Origin: Climacium dendroides
Taxonomy: Eukaryota > Streptophyta > Bryopsida > Hypnales > Climaciaceae
Length of the DNA stretch: 64,000 nucleotides
Reading direction: 5' to 3'
Assembly (NCBI GenBank): GCA_950106755.1
Contig: OX467083.1
Location: 19,897,029-19,961,028, forward strand
Both the position numbers and the translations under genes were made by a program. The notes beneath the pieces are model-generated. The model was not told the origin of the DNA. It ran no database searches and saw nothing but the letters and a program-made list of their open reading frames with translations. Positions 34,901 through 46,262 of this stretch are shown here, one piece after another; within the stretch, counting starts at the first letter, position 1, and every line of letters starts with the position of its first letter.

Positions 34901-35442
34901 CAAGTACTCTAAAGACCAGAAGATATGGAAGAGAGATAATATTGTGAAATTCTGCTACTGTGACGAAGTTTTAAGTTTTGAAGAAGGGCTAACCTGATGA
35001 GTTCCCGCTGGAGTTCAATGCCTTGCTGCGTACGGCGATGGGACGTGGCCCCGAATCCGGTGGTCACCCCATAAATGTCCGACCCCTTCATGATCTTGGC
35101 CAGCACCCAGTTGGAGCTTTCATCCACACGGTTCTTGGCCACCGCGGCATCCAACTCCACCAGCACCTCCGGACGACGGGCAATAGCAGCCACATGGGCC
35201 ACATTCAAGCTCTGCCCCTCCAAGCGCACTTCCTTGGCCTCGTAAAACGTCTTGATGAGACTCTTCACCTCATCCAGATGGCTCCCTTCCATCGCTCGTG
35301 CAGCGCGGCCCCAGTTCAGAGGATCCTCCGAAGCGGCTCCATTCACTGGAGCGGCTGGGGAGATGCAAAACGCATCCAACTGCTTCGTCTTGTGAAAGCC
35401 GTTGCCCAGGATCTCATGTACATTGTCGGTAGCCACTTCCAT
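31967..35442 (-). CDS. PAL: Phenylalanine ammonia-lyase
   Basis: Converts L-phenylalanine to trans-cinnamate and ammonia, the entry step of phenylpropanoid metabolism; expected to be a cytosolic tetramer. Exons in transcript order 34994-35442, 34289-34515, 33424-33869 and 31967-33037 give 730 residues, normal for plant PAL. The catalytic Tyr is Tyr124 in [21 protein letters not shown] (151-155) carries the Phe-selecting FL pair; the MIO triad is Ala214-Ser215-Gly216 in [22 protein letters not shown] and [14 protein letters not shown] are intact. The first intron splits the Arg codon before FLNAG, the position conserved across plant PAL genes; the others split the Gly of YIAG/LL and follow [18 protein letters not shown] has Pro where many angiosperm PALs have Arg. 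The start at 35442 is the first ATG; the frame above it opens only at GTG. Confidence 0.95.
34085..34146. repeat. Perfect 24-bp inverted repeat in a PAL intron
   Basis: Arms 34085-34108 and 34123-34146 are exact reverse complements with a 14-base spacer. The junction TGCACAATTGTGCA is itself palindromic, so two alternative hairpins are possible. It lies between the exons ending at 33869 and starting at 34289. Confidence 0.9.
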
Positions 35443-35481
35443 CTTGTCTCTGTGCTGCTTGCTCCACTGCAGATCAATCAC

Positions 35482-35568
35482 CTGCTACAGGTGGAGCTTC
35501 AGATCTAAGGGCCTGGCTGGGCCTGTCCAATTTGTATTGCAGACTGATCAACTAAGCGGAAGACCTAC
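35482..35568 (-). other. Candidate short 5' UTR intron of PAL
   Basis: On the minus strand CTTGAAG/GTAGGT (donor) and GTAGCAG/GTGATT (acceptor) bound 87 bases just upstream of the PAL start. The same donor bases form ACCTACC on the plus strand, an AC-II-like element known from phenylpropanoid promoters, so either reading is possible. Confidence 0.4.
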
Positions 35569-38500
35569 CTTCAAGCTCCTCTGATCGAACAAGGCTTCAA
35601 CCAATTCCTTGCTCCTGATTCTCCGAAAGGTCTGAGAGCCTGACACTGTTAAATTTGCATTCAGAATCTGCGAAGTAGAAGCGGTTCAAGTTGCTTTGCT
35701 CGGAAAGACTTCCTGCATATGCTGGAGAGTGCCTGGTTTCTGTAATGCAGAACAACAAGTTCGGTACTACAGATCACTCCACTGAAGGACTTGACGAGTT
35801 TGGGATTTGTCCTCACTGAAGTACGTCCCTAGCTTGAGTACAAGGCTTTTATCACTCCGCAGATAGAATAAAACGACGACCGAGACTCTCAACAAGACGA
35901 TGGCCGCCTGGGGGTCACCTAAGTATGACCTGACTTGCAGCCGCTAAGCTTGGAGTGCTCTCGACAAGACTGTGAACGCTAGGCGACTGGATCGAGACCT
36001 GTGGCAACTAGAGTCAGCCTGAGGATGGCAACACTAGAGTCAGCAGGAACTGCCAGTACACGAATGAGGAGGAGGCTTCATATATGGAGAGGCGACGTAG
36101 GCCATGCGTCGATGCATGGATTGAAAGCAGGTGTGCGACTATCAATCTGTCCAAGGAAGTTTAATAAGTTTGTAAGTACTTTGAACTGTTCAATTCAAAA
36201 GTATGCTGCTCATAGAAACACACAAGAGGAAGAAATCATGCCTATTGGCTTTAACAAAACTCCACTTCAACATATCTATACCAGTCGTAGTTTTTTCACG
36301 TGAATGTGAGAATTTCACGAACACGTCCACATCTGGGTTAATGAGGACGTTACTAACCCATGTTTCATCAGATGCCTTACCATAAAATAATAAACTATAT
36401 TCCATACACTGCAAGTTGAAACCAGCTCGCGTGTATTGAATAGTTTATTACTTTTTGGTCAGCGTTGATAAAAGTCCCGTTTTATTGGACAAAGCTCGAC
36501 GACTGAATTTGACTGGAGAATCGTCCTGGTAAAGAAAGAATGATTCTGACTTGGACCCCATGGCCTAAAGTTGAATACTGTAGACGAAAAAGACGTTGAA
36601 AGTCTGATTTCCTTCCCTCTTTTGAATTCCATTTCAGTTGCTGTCAGTGGTGTCGATGTTGTATGTCAAATCTTTTCCCATTTGTTTTCGGCAAAATCTT
36701 TTAGCGTTGAGTTCGTGACGGAGATCCCTAATTTGAGCCGCACTCACTGCCGAAACCCTTTAGTAATATTAATTTTTTATGGCAGTATTATTGTGGCCAC
36801 TCTATTCTTTCCTGCCTCAAGGTCAAATCTTACCCGGGCTTTCAATGTTGAAACTTGAAAGTCGAAATGTGACGTCCTAAAAATACTGACGTGTCCAAAT
36901 AGCAACACCACTGTTGAGTGATGAATTGTTCGTTACACATTCATCGGCAGCTTGTGTGGGAATTCAGCAAGTTTGAACACACTCTAACTTAATTATGTGA
37001 GCAACAAGTTCGTTGTGGTAGCGCAGCGCTAAACTTGTGTTTGGAGGTGTGAGGAGTGTGGACTTGGATTAATTCTGTGAAACTAAGTTAAGGTAACCAC
37101 CGGAATCTAAGTAAGTTTACAACATAATTAAGACGGATGACGTTATGAAGTCACTGGAAACCAGACTGGACGTGTACTAGCCAGGTAAGTCCTGGAATTG
37201 ACTTGGGCACTTGGCATGGTCAACAACATGGACTACCCTAGTGTCTTTTTTTTAATTTTTTTGTTTTTATCTTTGAAACAGGTATCATTGCAATCACTAT
37301 GCATGTATTTCCATTGCAAGGGGCAAAGTACAAGGCCGGCAGCCAAAAAGTGGCTATTTTTTGGACAGGGATCAATGGTGGCAATCACTATGTATGTCCT
37401 TGTGGCATATTTAGAAGAATCATTTCAAACGTATTATTTAATGCTATGTAAGATGGTTGTAATATGTAGGTTTCTCTTTTGTTTCAAATCAACAATACTC
37501 TGAAGACAATTGTTCATGGAGTCATCATAGAAGTCACCAAGAGTTGACTGTAAGAGGATTATGAAAGGAAAAAATTTAGGGTTTCCAATACTTTTAAGGA
37601 TCAAACAAGAAGCAAAATTTGTTTTTTCTGAAAAATCAAGAAAGGGGTTAAGATTTTGAGCATCTTCTTGAATTTTGGCATCTTTCGTTCCTAATCAACT
37701 CCCCTATAGTACATGTACCCATATCCAATCACTTAAGGGATTTTGCAACAAATTATCAACAATTTAAGGTACAACATATTTTTCCAATGTAGAGAGATAG
37801 GAAACATGGAGATTGCAAATTTTTCATAATTTTATTGCTGAAATTGAAATTATTGTGAATATTGGGAGCCAAAAAGTGCTCAAACCAATGTTTGGAGTCT
37901 TCCAATTCTGATCATTCAAGAATTACTTTCCACTCACTACTTCCTACTTTGTTGTTGATAATTTCCACTCACTACTTCCTACTCTTCCTACTTTGTCGTT
38001 GATTACTTTGTTTACTTTGAAACATGTGTTGTGGTCTTGTAAGTCCTAACCTTGAAAAAGAGATAAAAACACATTCTAAGCTTTGGTTAGAAATATAATC
38101 CAACCTTGACTAAAAACAATGCCTCCTGCAAGGTGAATATAGGTTGTGGTTGACAATGGATACATTTACCTTATTGCCTTTGCCCCTTCAAATATGGCTT
38201 TTGTGATGTTTAGGGTAAACCTTCAAGACTTCAATGGCTTGACTTTTCATCTAAGAGCAACAAAGTGTACTACCAATATTTGAAAAAAACGGAACCAAAT
38301 TCCAAATGTGACCACTTTATTAGTGCTATCAATAGCAGTTTCAATTTCACATTTTGTAGTATTGTTATCAATTGGGAAAAATTATTGCAATACGGGTTTT
38401 TTCAAATCGCTAAAACCCCTCGTAGAAATTCGGATTCCGATTCAGAAATCACTTCTTTTCCAAGATCTGAGTGATACCAGCAAAGGCCTAGTGCTTGTTC

Positions 38501-39379
38501 AACCATTTGCAAAACCTCATTCTCCTTCAGAAAGAATCATTTGCGCTCCTGTGGCCGGAATATGCTCGATTAGGTCCAAAGAAAATCTGTTGTCAAAAAC
38601 TGAACATAACACACTTTTTGGAAATGTTTAGAATATCTTGTCAAAGTTGAAAACCCTCATCACTAATTACCGTTATCTACCCACACTGTACATTCAGTCC
38701 CTCAATATGTACCAAATCTGCATGATTTAATAGAAAACAGGAACAGTCTTAGTGCCAGATGGTTTTAACAGATTAGGTCCAAGAAAATCTGTTGTCAAAT
38801 TCTGTTATCTTACACTGGGTTCCTCAGAAACCTGTAGATATTGCTCCTCACCGAAAGGTGAAAATCGTGTGAAACAACTCATTCTGGTTCAGAAAGAATC
38901 GAGCATATTCCATTGATGTGATGGATATCTGTTGTCACTAATTTTTGTGTAATCTGTGCTACCCACACTACTTAGCACAGCTCGAAGCTGCCATGCTTGA
39001 GACGAAGACCCTAACTGCTAATTCAATCCATAACAACTTGGTCGGTGGGTATCACATTCCATCACTTAGATACGGCAGCGATAATTGTTGGAAGAAGGAA
39101 AATGAGGAAATACACAAGATATAATATAGTCAAAGGACAGCATTCGAATATGTAAACGACAAGCGTTCATCATTTGCACCAAACCTGAACCTCAAGCAAA
39201 CACGTAACGTCTCACAGACCTCTCAACTCAGTCAGTGGGTCCTGTCTTCGGGAAATCCGATTGTTTCCTACAGTTATAAAATGCCTGGTTGAACTGCGAA
39301 ACAACTTCGGACACGACCATTGTTGACAAAAAAAAAATTTCCTCACCCACTTCAAAGTTGTCTTTGAGTATTGACTTAC
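35569..39379. other. PAL upstream region and intergenic DNA
   Basis: The lower part should carry the PAL leader and promoter. No gene is recognised in 36000-39379. Short phrases such as AAAATCTGTTGTCAAA recur at 38582 and 38789, a sign of local duplication. Confidence 0.45.
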
Positions 39380-40418
39380 GGTTGAGAAAGGAATGTAGAC
39401 GCAGTGATCGACACAGGGAAGAATCAAAAGCCTCCAAACGGTGAGCAATTCCTGCAAAATTTGTCAAAGCTGCTGCTGGTGAGCAATTCGAAGAGTTGAT
39501 TATTTACGAGAATAGCAAAGGTCAATGATGGGAGAGAAATTTGATCTGTCGGTCTACCCTAAACACTGCTTTATGTCCCACCTTTTGACTAACTTTAGTG
39601 GGATAATCTTGACTCTCCGACGACAGTTGTATCTCCTGCTGGAACAGCTCATGTAAGGATTTCAAGCTCCGCACTCATCAGACAAAAAGCAGTGAACGGG
39701 TCACTTGTGGCTATTGTAACATTCAACTGCAAGCGGAGACTCAAGAAAATGTGGGAACCAGAATCCCGGAATGTGCAAGCTAGGAAGGTACTGAAAGTGG
39801 CCTGAGCCCTGAGCATGACTTACTGCCATATAGAATCAAACATTCTTATGAACGTGTTGCATGCATCATGACACTATGTGGTCAAAGGTCGGTGTTCACG
39901 TAAATTGTACTTCGAACATAGGGATAATACATCTATCAACACAGTTATGGCTAGTCAGCACATTATCAGCCACAGTTCCACAAAAGCAAAGTTCAAATGA
40001 ATACGAATCTTGAGCTTGTGCTACGATGCTAACTTTTCAGAATGCACTGTTATTACAGCGTGAATTAAGACTTACAAGAATTAAACCTTGAGAAGAAACT
40101 GCTGCTCTTCGTCGTCTAGCGACATACAAGGTTGCTCCTAATTATTCCTTCCCATTTCCCTCCTATTTTTCTTTTTGGTTTCTGTTGGAATGCAGCATGC
40201 ATATACTGCCCTGACATCTACAACACAGAGCCATGCAGAGTATACATCCTCCAGAGCAGGCAACCTGTCAATGACAAGAAACCAAAACCAGAAACAAAAG
40301 GACTAACCACCAAATCCAACTTACCAATACCCCGAATCTGCTTGGCGCTTTGAACAGCCTTCTCGCCCAGATAGATACTGTGCTTGGTATTGTATGGTGA
40401 GAGATCACAAAAAAATAC
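39380..40418 (-). other. Two candidate minus-strand exons of an unidentified gene or fragment
   Basis: Exon 40325-40418 has acceptor CTTCGCAG and a consensus donor ATTG/GTAAGT; exon 39380-39451 has acceptor TTTTGCAG and donor CAACC/GTAAGT. Their phases fit (split Gly codon), giving a joined reading with TKHSIYLGEKAVQSAKQIRG and then HRLEAFDSSLCRSLRLHSF. I could not find convincing first or last exons, nor do I recognise the family. It may be a gene remnant or a spliced non-coding transcript. Confidence 0.35.
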
Positions 40419-40439
40419 CTGCGAAGAGCATCCACGCAT

Positions 40440-41929
40440 ATTCTCTGAATTTCTCAGGCCTTTTCTTACCTTGCTTTATTCCTCTACTTATGATCAGTCC
40501 ATCGAAGTGAAACTCAATTAAACAGTTTACAGTATTTCACTGGAAGTCATGATAAGATAGAGGTGCTAATTCCAACACCTGCCTAAATACAACACCCAAA
40601 ATCTTGCACAATGAACACGTATTGATTTTGAGATTGTAAACTACCCTCGACATTACAACTCATGTCAGCTCTAGATAATCTACAAAGAAACATTTGAACC
40701 CCATATAACTCTTGCATATGGTATCTACACAATGCATTCTCTAGTATGTCCGAAATCTCTTTGATCTGGTAACCAGAATACTTGAAAATCTCAACATCGT
40801 AATTTTGCTCAGCGCTCTAAATTCTCTCTTTTAGATGTGGTTACCTCAGAGCAGTGTGAGGTCATCTTTGACAGAAGCGTCCTAGAATGAACATTACCGA
40901 CTAAGGTTCAATCAACATATTGCTTTTGTTCGCCCTGATACCTATTAACGTGACCTTTCTGTTCCTCGAGTTCCAACAGTGTAAATTCGAAGCTCTTAGT
41001 TATCTGTGTTTGATATTCTAATCACCGAAGATCATGGTCTAGAAGAGCAGGAGACACGTAGCTTGGGCATTTAATTGATACCATGTTCCTTCAGTCCCTG
41101 CAACCATTTGAAAGCTAATCAGCAATGTTTGCAGGATCCTCTCGAAGTAAAGATCAGGGCTCAAAACTGTGGATTGGTACATTATTCATTGCAAGAGATG
41201 CATAATTACTCGAGCCCAAGGAAAAAAAGGATCATGGAGGATCTGAAATTTGAAAATGTTGGAGCAGATCCAGTTAACATTTACGCCCTCGAATCTCTTC
41301 ACATTCGAATCTTGCTGTACTCTTGCTTTAAATTCAGCTCACTAAACTTGCCCCTCGTATTTGACGAACAAATCCAAAATGCTAAGGAAATACTTGCTGC
41401 ACTGGCGCAGCCAAACATTCTTACTCAATTCACGTATACACAGAGATAAGCTGTAATATGAGGCTCACTGCTTAGAGGACAGTCCCAGTAAACGGTCGCC
41501 CTCTGAGATTTAAAAAAACAGCAGAACTACAGTACTGCTTCCTCAATCCGGAAATTGGTGTCCATAGTTTGTATGAAGCACATATACCAATTACATTGAT
41601 CATATTGTGGAAACCATAATTCAGATAGGCCTAAATTTTATATCAACATAATCAATAAAGAGCATTGCATATGATAATCAAAACATAAATAATATTGAAC
41701 AAATAAACCCCCCAATGCCAGCTACCCAAACCACTAACTAATCGAAATGAGGTCAAATTTGGACACTTATTTCCGGAAGGAGGGAGTATATAACCCCTAA
41801 CCGGTGCTACAACCACAACCTTACGCTGACACAACCGACATACCTGTTGCAGAATTCAGGGAATGCGCCACGAATTAGGTCAACATAACATCTACGCAAA
41901 TCTCAACCCTGATCAGTTGTTGTCTAAGC
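40440..41929. other. Intergenic region below MPDU1
   Basis: A dispersed repeat copy lies at about 40640-40800 (compare 25830-26015). About 41590-41645 shares GATCATATTGTGGAAA and a similar continuation with 6738-6790. Bases near 41929 are the probable MPDU1 3' region. No further gene is seen. Confidence 0.45.
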
Positions 41930-42652
41930 TTACTCCATCTTCTTCTCCTTCTTCCCCCCCTCCGAAGACGACGCATACACAACTATTTGCGAACACACCG
42001 TGCCATGCGTGAGAATCCCTAACAAGGACCCGACCACCATACTCAACGGCGCCTTCTCTTGCACACTCGTGAAAGTCCGCACCACACATCCAGCGAACGA
42101 CAAGAAGCTCGTCACAAGACTCAGCTGCCCCGTGCTCTTGTTCCTGAAGTTCTCGTAGATTTGCGGGAGCCGCGCACTGAAGAAGATGGCGTGCTGGCAA
42201 GCGTACAAAGCCTCAATCAGCTGCGCATCGAGCTTGCCGCCCAGAAGAGTCGGTGCCAGAGCACAGTAGAGCGCGGTCTTCACCCATGTGGACGGACCGA
42301 GGCTATTCGAGTAGTAGTAAATCAAAGCCAAGCACGCAATGCTCTGCGCCAGGATGAACACGAGCTCCCCGTAGGCGGAGAAGGGAAGCTGCTTGAAAAG
42401 GCAGTAGGCCAAGGCGATGGTGAACCCAGCGACTTCGAGCTCGAAGGAAGGGATGCTCAAACCCTTGGTGCTCTTGTTCTTGAGGATGAGGTAAATCTGG
42501 GGGAGCTTGAGGAAGACGGAGGCGACGATGATGGCGTAGCCTAAGAACTTGGAGAGCAAGGGGAGGATGCAGTCTTGCGAGGGAAGTTCGTAATTCTCGA
42601 CGGATTGCATCAGACAGGAGATGTCCATGCCGGCTAAGGTGGAGGACTTCAT
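41930..42652 (-). CDS. MPDU1: Mannose-P-dolichol utilization defect 1 protein (PQ-loop family)
   Basis: A single-exon frame of 240 residues, the usual length of plant MPDU1 homologues. In animals the family is needed for use of dolichol-phosphate mannose and glucose in N-glycan and GPI assembly at the ER; its exact activity is unsettled. Two PQ-loop motifs are clear: KLPQIYLILKNKSTKGLS (PQ at 51-52) and RLPQIYENFRNKSTGQLS (PQ at 163-164). Hydrophobic segments fit a seven-helix membrane protein. The last four residues are KKME, a classic KKxx ER-retrieval signal, which agrees with an ER location. AAACCCTAA (a telo-box) sits about 17 bases above the ATG. Confidence 0.95.
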   Translation of the reverse strand: MKSSTLAGMDISCLMQSVENYELPSQDCILPLLSKFLGYAIIVASVFLKLPQIYLILKNKSTKGLSIPSFELEVAGFTIALAYCLFKQLPFSAYGELVFILAQSIACLALIYYYSNSLGPSTWVKTALYCALAPTLLGGKLDAQLIEALYACQHAIFFSARLPQIYENFRNKSTGQLSLVTSFLSFAGCVVRTFTSVQEKAPLSMVVGSLLGILTHGTVCSQIVVYASSSEGGKKEKKME

Positions 42653-44480
42653 CGCTACTGATGCACGCGAAACCCTAATTCGGGAAAAACACCTTCAGAT
42701 GGGATCTGGATGGAGAAGAGCAGAAATTGAGAATTGCAAGCAGTCAAGGGACGAGGAAACAGAGCAGGCCTGGAGAAGAAGGGCTGGCGGTTTCAGAATC
42801 CTATTCCAATAATCCAAACCTTTTATGAGTACAACTGACATTCATATGACTTTCAGTGTATTGAATCTTCGATAAGGGAATTGTCCATGTGTTTCAAGGA
42901 AAAAAAAGCACCTTCTGGAACATCTCTCTACTAAAAGAGCACCGATCTGCACATATTTTATCAATTGCATTGCTAGTTCTTAACTCATTCTCTCAAACTA
43001 ATTCACTGCACCTCACCTAAAATTCCAGCATAGCTAGTTCTCTCTCGATAGTACATATAAGCATAACCATTTGTTGGTCTTGATAAAGCATTACCAACAA
43101 AAGAATGACAAAATCAGATGCTAATAATAGCAATGAATAACAAATTTTCATGACCCACACCTTCAAGTGCCATTAGAGACCATTACAACATTCTTGATGT
43201 AGTATAGAGCCCAAGACATCCATAAATAATTTTACATTGAAACTATTCTCACCATACATGCTCTTTTTTTCTAAAGTAGGATACTAAGGAGTTTAGGAAA
43301 AAGATCATGTTTTGCTCGTTCCAAGTGATTTTAAGAGGACCAGGGCTTCACCTGCACCTATACACAAAAACCAACGATTAGTATGTTTTCATGCGAGGTG
43401 TCTTAAGCCCAAAATCACTTGTTATCGTTTTCACCTAAAATAACTCAAACAAAAACAAAGCATAATATCCTTAGTACAATCCATACTCTATACCAAATGA
43501 AATAGAATCCAAATAAAAAAACCTGACTACTTAATGTTGACTGTATAGAAGCCATTGTTTGCCAAGTTTCTCTATTCACAATTCTACAAGAGGCAAACGA
43601 GCAAAGATGCTTGAACTTCCAGCAAGCGAGGAGCAGGCAAAGGACCTAGAGATGCTTGAACTTCCAGCAAGCGAGAAACAGGCAAAGGAGCAAAGATGCT
43701 TGAATTTCTAGCAAGTGAGGAGTGGGCAGAGGAGCTACAATACTTTACAGGAATCCCAATGGTAAGCATCTAAAACCCAATTTCAATTGTATCCAAGCCA
43801 AGGTACAATTCGGCTAGTTTCAACTGTATTTAAGTTGAGACTGAAGGGAGATTTTATTGTGTTAAATTGTACCAGCCTTGATGTTAAAGCATCATAAATA
43901 AGGCTAGCACATCAAATCACCTAGTTATTGAAGTTGAGTTGGACTAATTAGATATTAATCAGGATGCACAAATCTAACTACCACCAAATTAGTTGGTCAA
44001 TGAGGCTCATAAAATTGCCGAGTAAGAGTGTAATGAATATCCCAAGCCAAAAATTAATAGGGCCAAAAAAATTCACTACTAAATGCAATTTAATTGCAAT
44101 TGTTAGGTGCTAGATTAATAATTATAGAATGCCACCTATGTAATAAAAAATAATGTGCTAGATTGAGTCCCATAAGAGGTAATTAAACATGATATTCATA
44201 TAATGAATTGAATCTTTATGAATGGGAAATCATCTAATAGCAACTGCCAAATATCATTAGACATTTGTTACTATAGACATGTTTCCACAAAGGCTTTTAT
44301 ATATATCTACTCAGCCAAAAACGAGTTGTAAGGATTCTAAAACATTACACATAGTAAACATTGTGTAGTTATTTTAGTTACACCTCCAAGCATATGTTTC
44401 CAATCATAGCTTGAAATGTAAATCTGGAAAAAAAAAAAAAAAAAAAAAAAACTTCAGCACTGCAACCCATTTCTTACCAC
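42653..44480. other. MPDU1 leader and intergenic DNA
   Basis: 42653-42830 is the probable MPDU1 leader and proximal promoter. Beyond it no gene is seen; a three-copy minisatellite is at 43592-43735 and an A-run of about 26 bases at 44427-44452. Confidence 0.5.
43592..43735. repeat. Minisatellite, three copies of 44-45 bp
   Basis: The unit reads GAGCAAAGATGCTTGAACTT, then CCAGCAAGCGAGGAGCAG, then GCAAAG. Copies are 44, 45 and 44 bases long, so the repeated peptide reading breaks frame and is not a coding repeat. Confidence 0.85.
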
Positions 44481-44484
44481 TTAA

Positions 44485-44706
44485 CCCTCAAACGCCGCAG
44501 CAAACATTTTTTGGCTGATAAATGACAAAGAATCTCTCCATGCAAGACAGAAGTGCAACTATTCATCTTTCAAATTTTGTGGGAAAAGGGAACATCTTCT
44601 ATAGTAGCTTGTTTCTCAATGAGTGTTTTTTCATTTTTTTAAGCCAACAATTCACACGGTACCCAAACAAGATGATTTCTATAGTAGTTGGCTTGCCATT
44701 TAAGGG
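44485..44706. mobile_element. 222-bp TTAA-family MITE, intact copy
   Basis: TTAA flanks both ends (44481-44484 and 44707-44710). The ends are CCCTCAAACG and, reversed, CCCTTAAATG. The interior has ATGACAAAGAATCTCTCC, AGAAGTGCAACTATTCATC, CTATAGTAG and CAACAATTCACACGG, shared by the copies at 55.5-58.9 kb. Confidence 0.7.
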
Positions 44707-44710
44707 TTAA

Positions 44711-46262
44711 GTAAGTGAAGGTATATGCAAGGTGGTTTTCTTGAGTGAGTAAATCTTTTAGTGTACAGAAGTAGCATTCAGAAAGTTTCCATAATTTTCC
44801 AAATTTTTATTTTCTCAAAACGTAATTATTATAAATGAAAATTACGTTTAAATGAAATTTTTGTTCGACCCATATTGGTCATATAGGCCTTTTTATTTCT
44901 GTCCAAAGGTTGGGTGCAAAATCTACCAAAGGTTGATTACAATATTGAGAGTTTCGTAGCCAATCATAACATGCCGCAACTACATTGGGAACTGTGCCAT
45001 AATTAATCACTATTCATCTCTTTGTGCACAAAAAGTAAAAAACCTACATTGCCCAAATGGAGGGTGATCAAGAATGGATTGCTTTTTAGAGGTATTTTTC
45101 TTCATTTATTTTGGGCAGTGTAAAAAATGATTTTTGTTGGAGTAATGCAATTGTTTGCATCTACATAAATGGATGAAATGTGCAAAATGAGGACGAAATT
45201 TAAATTGTTCATCCTAAAAAGTGTATATTCATCCAAAAGTGAGCAATACTGTCCCAAAAATATATAGCAATTCAACAATTTCATCCACTAGAAATCGAGG
45301 GAATATATCTTCTAATATTCCTTAAAAAAATTGTATCGCTTCTGAATGAAATATCACTCAAGAAAATCTGTTGGATTCAACTTTTATACGTACTTCAAAA
45401 AAGTTGCAATTTTGGAAAAACTTTTGGATTTTTTTTATTAATAAAAATTAAAAATTCCAAAAATTCCACATAATTAAAATAATTTTGTAAAATTATCAAG
45501 GAAATTGTAACTTTTTGGAAGTTCTATAAATCAAAAAATTAAATTAAATTCTTTGACATTTTCTTATGAGAATGTTCAAGATCTATATAGATGAAATAAT
45601 TATGCGTTAGAATATTTAAATAATAATATAAAATATTTAAAAATAAATAATATAATATATTTTTTTTAAATATGAAATTATTAATTAATTAATGTTATCT
45701 AATATGGCATGATCATTGTGGCCAGATCAAATTGTTGATTTGGCAAAGTTCTTAGAGTTCCCCATAGTCTAAGAACTCTTGGGGGCTTGTAGTCTTCTTT
45801 GGCCTCTAAACATCTTCTAATGTATCTTTATTTGTTGTCTATTGCTCCTTCAAGGCCTTGGCAATGCAAGAGGAAGTTAAAGATGAACTCTAATTTACTA
45901 GGATGTACATACTTTCCATTTTAAAAATATGCTTTGATGGTCATGTATAATACATTTTCTTTTTTTAAGAAGCAACACCTAAAATTGACTTTTTTTGTAG
46001 ATATTGATCAGAAAAAATTTATATATTCTAAAATAAAAATATATGAGTTTAGTGTTGGGTTTTAGTACACTTGGAGACATTACTTCAAAAATTGGTTTCC
46101 TCTTTAATAGCCTAAGAAAATTCTATTTAATAACTGCAGATATAATTAGTTGTAATTAGGATATAATCAAGGTAGAACCACCCATTCCCATCTAGGGAGA
46201 CATATCCAATATGTAGAGTGGAACTATTTCCAACCAAAGTTGAAACAAATTTTCAAACTAAG
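44711..46262. other. Very AT-rich intergenic DNA
   Basis: No gene or clear element is seen. Low-complexity AT runs are densest at 45400-45700. Confidence 0.6.

Noticed and set aside
35023..35508. 161-codon plus-strand frame
   Set aside because: Antisense shadow of the first PAL exon.
41075..41449. 124-codon plus-strand frame
   Set aside because: It starts at TTG, lacks family resemblance and has no splice context.
42059..42544. 161-codon plus-strand frame
   Set aside because: It is antisense to the MPDU1 coding exon and shows no family resemblance; the other strand encodes a recognisable protein.
43592..43759. Repeated peptide MLELPASEEQAKD in a possible exon
   Set aside because: Copies differ by one base in length, so the frame breaks and stops appear; treated as a minisatellite.
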